Of a stretch of 64,000 nucleotides of DNA, positions 62,094 to 64,000 are shown in pieces. The notes under the pieces are model-generated. The model searched no databases. It was not told where the DNA came from and saw nothing but the letters and a program-made list of their open reading frames with translations. The DNA comes from PVC group bacterium (GTDB taxonomy: Bacteria; Verrucomicrobiota; Kiritimatiellia; CAIKKV01; CAITUY01). The DNA lies in NCBI GenBank assembly GCA_945870225.1, contig CAMBRF010000015.1:1-64000 (forward strand), written 5' to 3'. Positions within the stretch are counted from its first letter, which is position 1. Each line of letters starts with the position of its first letter. Made by a program: the position numbers and the translations under genes.

Positions 62094-63776
62094 TCACGGA
62101 ATCGGGAACTGTAGGGCCAACGCCACCACATCCTGTTTAATCCGCGCCAAGACAGCATCATCCGCCACGTTCTTCACCGTCTCCACGATCCAGGCGCCGA
62201 TTTTCTCAATCTCGGCTTCCTTCATTCCACGGGTGGTTACGGCCGGTGTGCCGATCCGGACACCGGAGGTGACCGCCGGGGGCCGGGTATCAAAGGGAAT
62301 GGCATTCTTGTTCACAATGATCCCGGCCTTCTCCAGCGCCGTGGCTGCATCTTTGCCGGTCACACCCAGCGGCGTCAGGTCCACCAGCATCAGATGGTTA
62401 TCCGTGCCGCCCGAGACAATCCGCATCCCGTGCCGGGCCAGATAAGCCGCCAGCACCTGGGCGTTGCGGATCACCTGCTTCTGATAATCCGCGAAGGCCG
62501 GCTCCATGGCCTCCTTGAAACAGACCGCCTTGGCCGCAATCGTGTGCATCAGCGGTCCGCCCTGCAATCCGGGGAAGACCTGCTTGTCGATCTCCTGCGC
62601 GTACTTGGCCCGGCACAGAATCATCCCGCTGCGGGGACCGCGCAGGGTCTTGTGCGTGGTCGTGGTGACAAAATCGCTGTACGGCACCGGATTGGGATGA
62701 CACCCGGCGGCGATCAGGCCGGCAATGTGCGCCATATCCACCATCAGCATCGCACCGACGCTGTCGGCAATGGCACGCAGCCGGGGAAAATCCAGAATCC
62801 GCGGATAGGCGCTGGCGCCGGCCACCAGAAGTTTCGGCTTGTTCGCCAGGGCCAGGGCCGCCACCTCATCGTAATCGATCATCTCGGTCTTCGGGTTGAC
62901 GCCATAGGGGATCACCTTGAAGAACCGTCCGGAAAAATTCACCTTGTGCCCGTGGGTCAGATGGCCCCCGTGGGCAAGGCTCATGGCTAGGATGGTGTCG
63001 CCGGGCTGAAGCATGGCGAAATAGACCGCCATGTTGGCCGAGCTGCCGCAGTGGGGCTGAACATTCGCATGCTCGGCGCCGAAGATGGCCTTCGCACGGT
63101 CGATCGCCAGCCGTTCGGCAACATCCACAAACTCACAGCCATTGTAGTAGCGCTTGCCGGGATACCCTTCGGCGTACTTGTTGGTCATCAACGACCCCTG
63201 GGCTTCCCGCACCGCGCGGCTGGCGCAATTCTCGGAGGCGATCAGGTCGATCATCTGGTTTTCGCGCTCCTCCTCATGCTTGAGCGCGTCATAAATCTCC
63301 GGATCCACGCCCGCCACGGCGGCCATTTCCACCGCCGTGCCGCCCATGGCGCCCACTTTATCCACCCGCCGCTGATGACGGGCTTCACCCACAAATTTCG
63401 TTTCCAGCCAGGCGGCCAGGACGGCCTCCGCCACCTGCGGCGACTCCAGATCGCCGCCCAGCACCAGAACATTCGCGTCATTGTGCGACCGCGCCGACCG
63501 CGCCATCCCGGCGGTCAGGCAAAGCGCCGCACGCACCCGGGGGAACTTGTTCGCGGCCATGCTCATGCCCAGGCCGGTCCGGCAGATCAGGACGCCCTGG
63601 TCGGCCAATCCCTCGGACACCATGATGGCCACCGTGCGCGCGTAATCGGGATAATCCACGGCCTCAGGGCTGTAGCACCCCACATCCTCCACCGTGCAAC
63701 CGCGCTTCTTCAGCAGATCCTTGAGGAGTTTCTTCAGTTCAAATCCGCCGTGATCGGCTCCTATCGCTATTCTCAT
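62094..63776 (-). CDS. Fusion of ribose-5-phosphate isomerase B and serine hydroxymethyltransferase
   Basis: A 560-residue two-enzyme protein. Residues 1-145 are Rpi[20 protein letters not shown], catalytic Cys65 in [17 protein letters not shown] and RHQRRVDKV at its end. From about residue 155 it is [66 protein letters not shown] and the PLP Lys in [15 protein letters not shown]. RpiB interconverts ribose and ribulose 5-phosphates; SHMT makes glycine and methylene-THF. RpiB shows CRTG where CGTG is usual. The ATG at 63776 follows AGGAAGGA and is preferred to 63800. Confidence 0.95.
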   Translation of the reverse strand: MRIAIGADHGGFELKKLLKDLLKKRGCTVEDVGCYSPEAVDYPDYARTVAIMVSEGLADQGVLICRTGLGMSMAANKFPRVRAALCLTAGMARSARSHNDANVLVLGGDLESPQVAEAVLAAWLETKFVGEARHQRRVDKVGAMGGTAVEMAAVAGVDPEIYDALKHEEERENQMIDLIASENCASRAVREAQGSLMTNKYAEGYPGKRYYNGCEFVDVAERLAIDRAKAIFGAEHANVQPHCGSSANMAVYFAMLQPGDTILAMSLAHGGHLTHGHKVNFSGRFFKVIPYGVNPKTEMIDYDEVAALALANKPKLLVAGASAYPRILDFPRLRAIADSVGAMLMVDMAHIAGLIAAGCHPNPVPYSDFVTTTTHKTLRGPRSGMILCRAKYAQEIDKQVFPGLQGGPLMHTIAAKAVCFKEAMEPAFADYQKQVIRNAQVLAAYLARHGMRIVSGGTDNHLMLVDLTPLGVTGKDAATALEKAGIIVNKNAIPFDTRPPAVTSGVRIGTPAVTTRGMKEAEIEKIGAWIVETVKNVADDAVLARIKQDVVALALQFPIP

Positions 63777-63801
63777 GTTCGTTATCCTTCCTGACGGCAA
63801 C

Positions 63802-64000
63802 TCATGGCTTCATTTTTTCCTGCAGGTATAGCACCAGGTCGGGCATGACCGCATTCATCTCGTCCCGCACCCCACGATACACATCGTTCGAGGTCCCGAT
63901 CGGATCCTCAACATCCGCATCCCGCCGGGTATAACTGAACGCATTGAGGAGAAATACCTTTTCGGCGGTTCTTGAAAAACGCTGGCGAACCGCGCGCAGA
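63802..64000 (-). CDS. Low-molecular-weight protein tyrosine/arginine phosphatase, C-terminal part
   Basis: The window edge cuts this gene. The visible 65 residues match LMW phosphatases: [18 protein letters not shown] contains the general-acid Asp-Pro region, then [16 protein letters not shown] ends near the stop. Bacillus carries ywlE (this family), rpiB and glyA as a cluster, so the neighbourhood is conserved and supports the fusion call. Confidence 0.82.
   Translation of the reverse strand, partial: LRAVRQRFSRTAEKVFLLNAFSYTRRDADVEDPIGTSNDVYRGVRDEMNAVMPDLVLYLQEKMKP

Overview
The window looks like a chromosomal segment of a free-living, saccharolytic Gram-negative bacterium of the PVC superphylum, most likely Kiritimatiellota, Lentisphaerae or a related Verrucomicrobiota lineage. 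This is inferred from gene content: an LL-diaminopimelate aminotransferase (DapL), two lipid A-type acyltransferases, a DUF4838 glycosidase-like protein, a GH78 rhamnosidase, several SGNH hydrolases, an RpiB-GlyA fusion and high GC. No 16S rRNA or ribosomal protein is present to settle it. I see no phage, insertion sequence, integrase or CRISPR array.

Layout. 1-8.2 kb: partial recD2 (minus), a CsgG-type lipoprotein, a PAS histidine kinase overlapping its sigma-54 response regulator, a TPR protein, a Dus-family enzyme and a MATE exporter. 8.2-12.5 kb: tRNA-Leu(TAG), then a tight four-gene sugar operon (LyxK-like kinase, class II aldolase, 2-hydroxyacid dehydrogenase, SDR). 12.5-19 kb: pirin, a secreted FG-GAP protein, a 782-residue envelope protein made of about 20 copies of a 32-residue repeat, an orphan secreted protein and a WYL regulator. 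19.1-23.3 kb: F1 ATP synthase genes atpA-atpG-atpD-atpC with no F0 or delta genes alongside, closed by a hairpin terminator. 23.3-26.1 kb: a hybrid sensor kinase and a double-receiver protein, each ending in a receiver whose phospho-acceptor Asp is Asn.

26.2-40.4 kb is mostly carbohydrate metabolism: a parvulin-type foldase lipoprotein, GH78, a GH10-like protein, a D-lyxose-isomerase-like cupin, an HpcH/HpaI aldolase, a decayed GH31/GH10-like locus carrying a 154-bp near-copy of the upstream gene, a DUF4838 protein divergent from an AraC regulator, tRNA-Met(CAT), and a human-XYLB-like xylulokinase followed by an epimerase-like protein. 40.4-47.6 kb: DapL, then a minus-strand operon joining an MsbA-like ABC exporter with an unusual N-terminus, DUF1854, a DUF362 ferredoxin-like protein and a lipid A acyltransferase; then class II fructose-bisphosphate aldolase.

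47.8-64 kb: a GH3 glycosidase, a methyltransferase convergent with a second acyltransferase, a TPR protein, an SGNH hydrolase, a plus-strand operon (NodI/NodJ-like ABC-2 transporter, UbiA/MenA prenyltransferase, NDH-2-like oxidoreductase, Cys-rich DoxX protein), a UroD-like protein, an orphan lipoprotein, another SGNH hydrolase, the RpiB-GlyA fusion and the 3' end of a low-molecular-weight phosphatase gene.

The most promising leads are the 32-residue solenoid, the ABC/DUF1854/DUF362/LpxL operon, the F1-only ATPase cluster with a truncated epsilon, the Asn-substituted receivers, and the duplicated, decayed glycosidase locus at 31-34 kb. All calls were made by reading motifs by eye; no database search was run.
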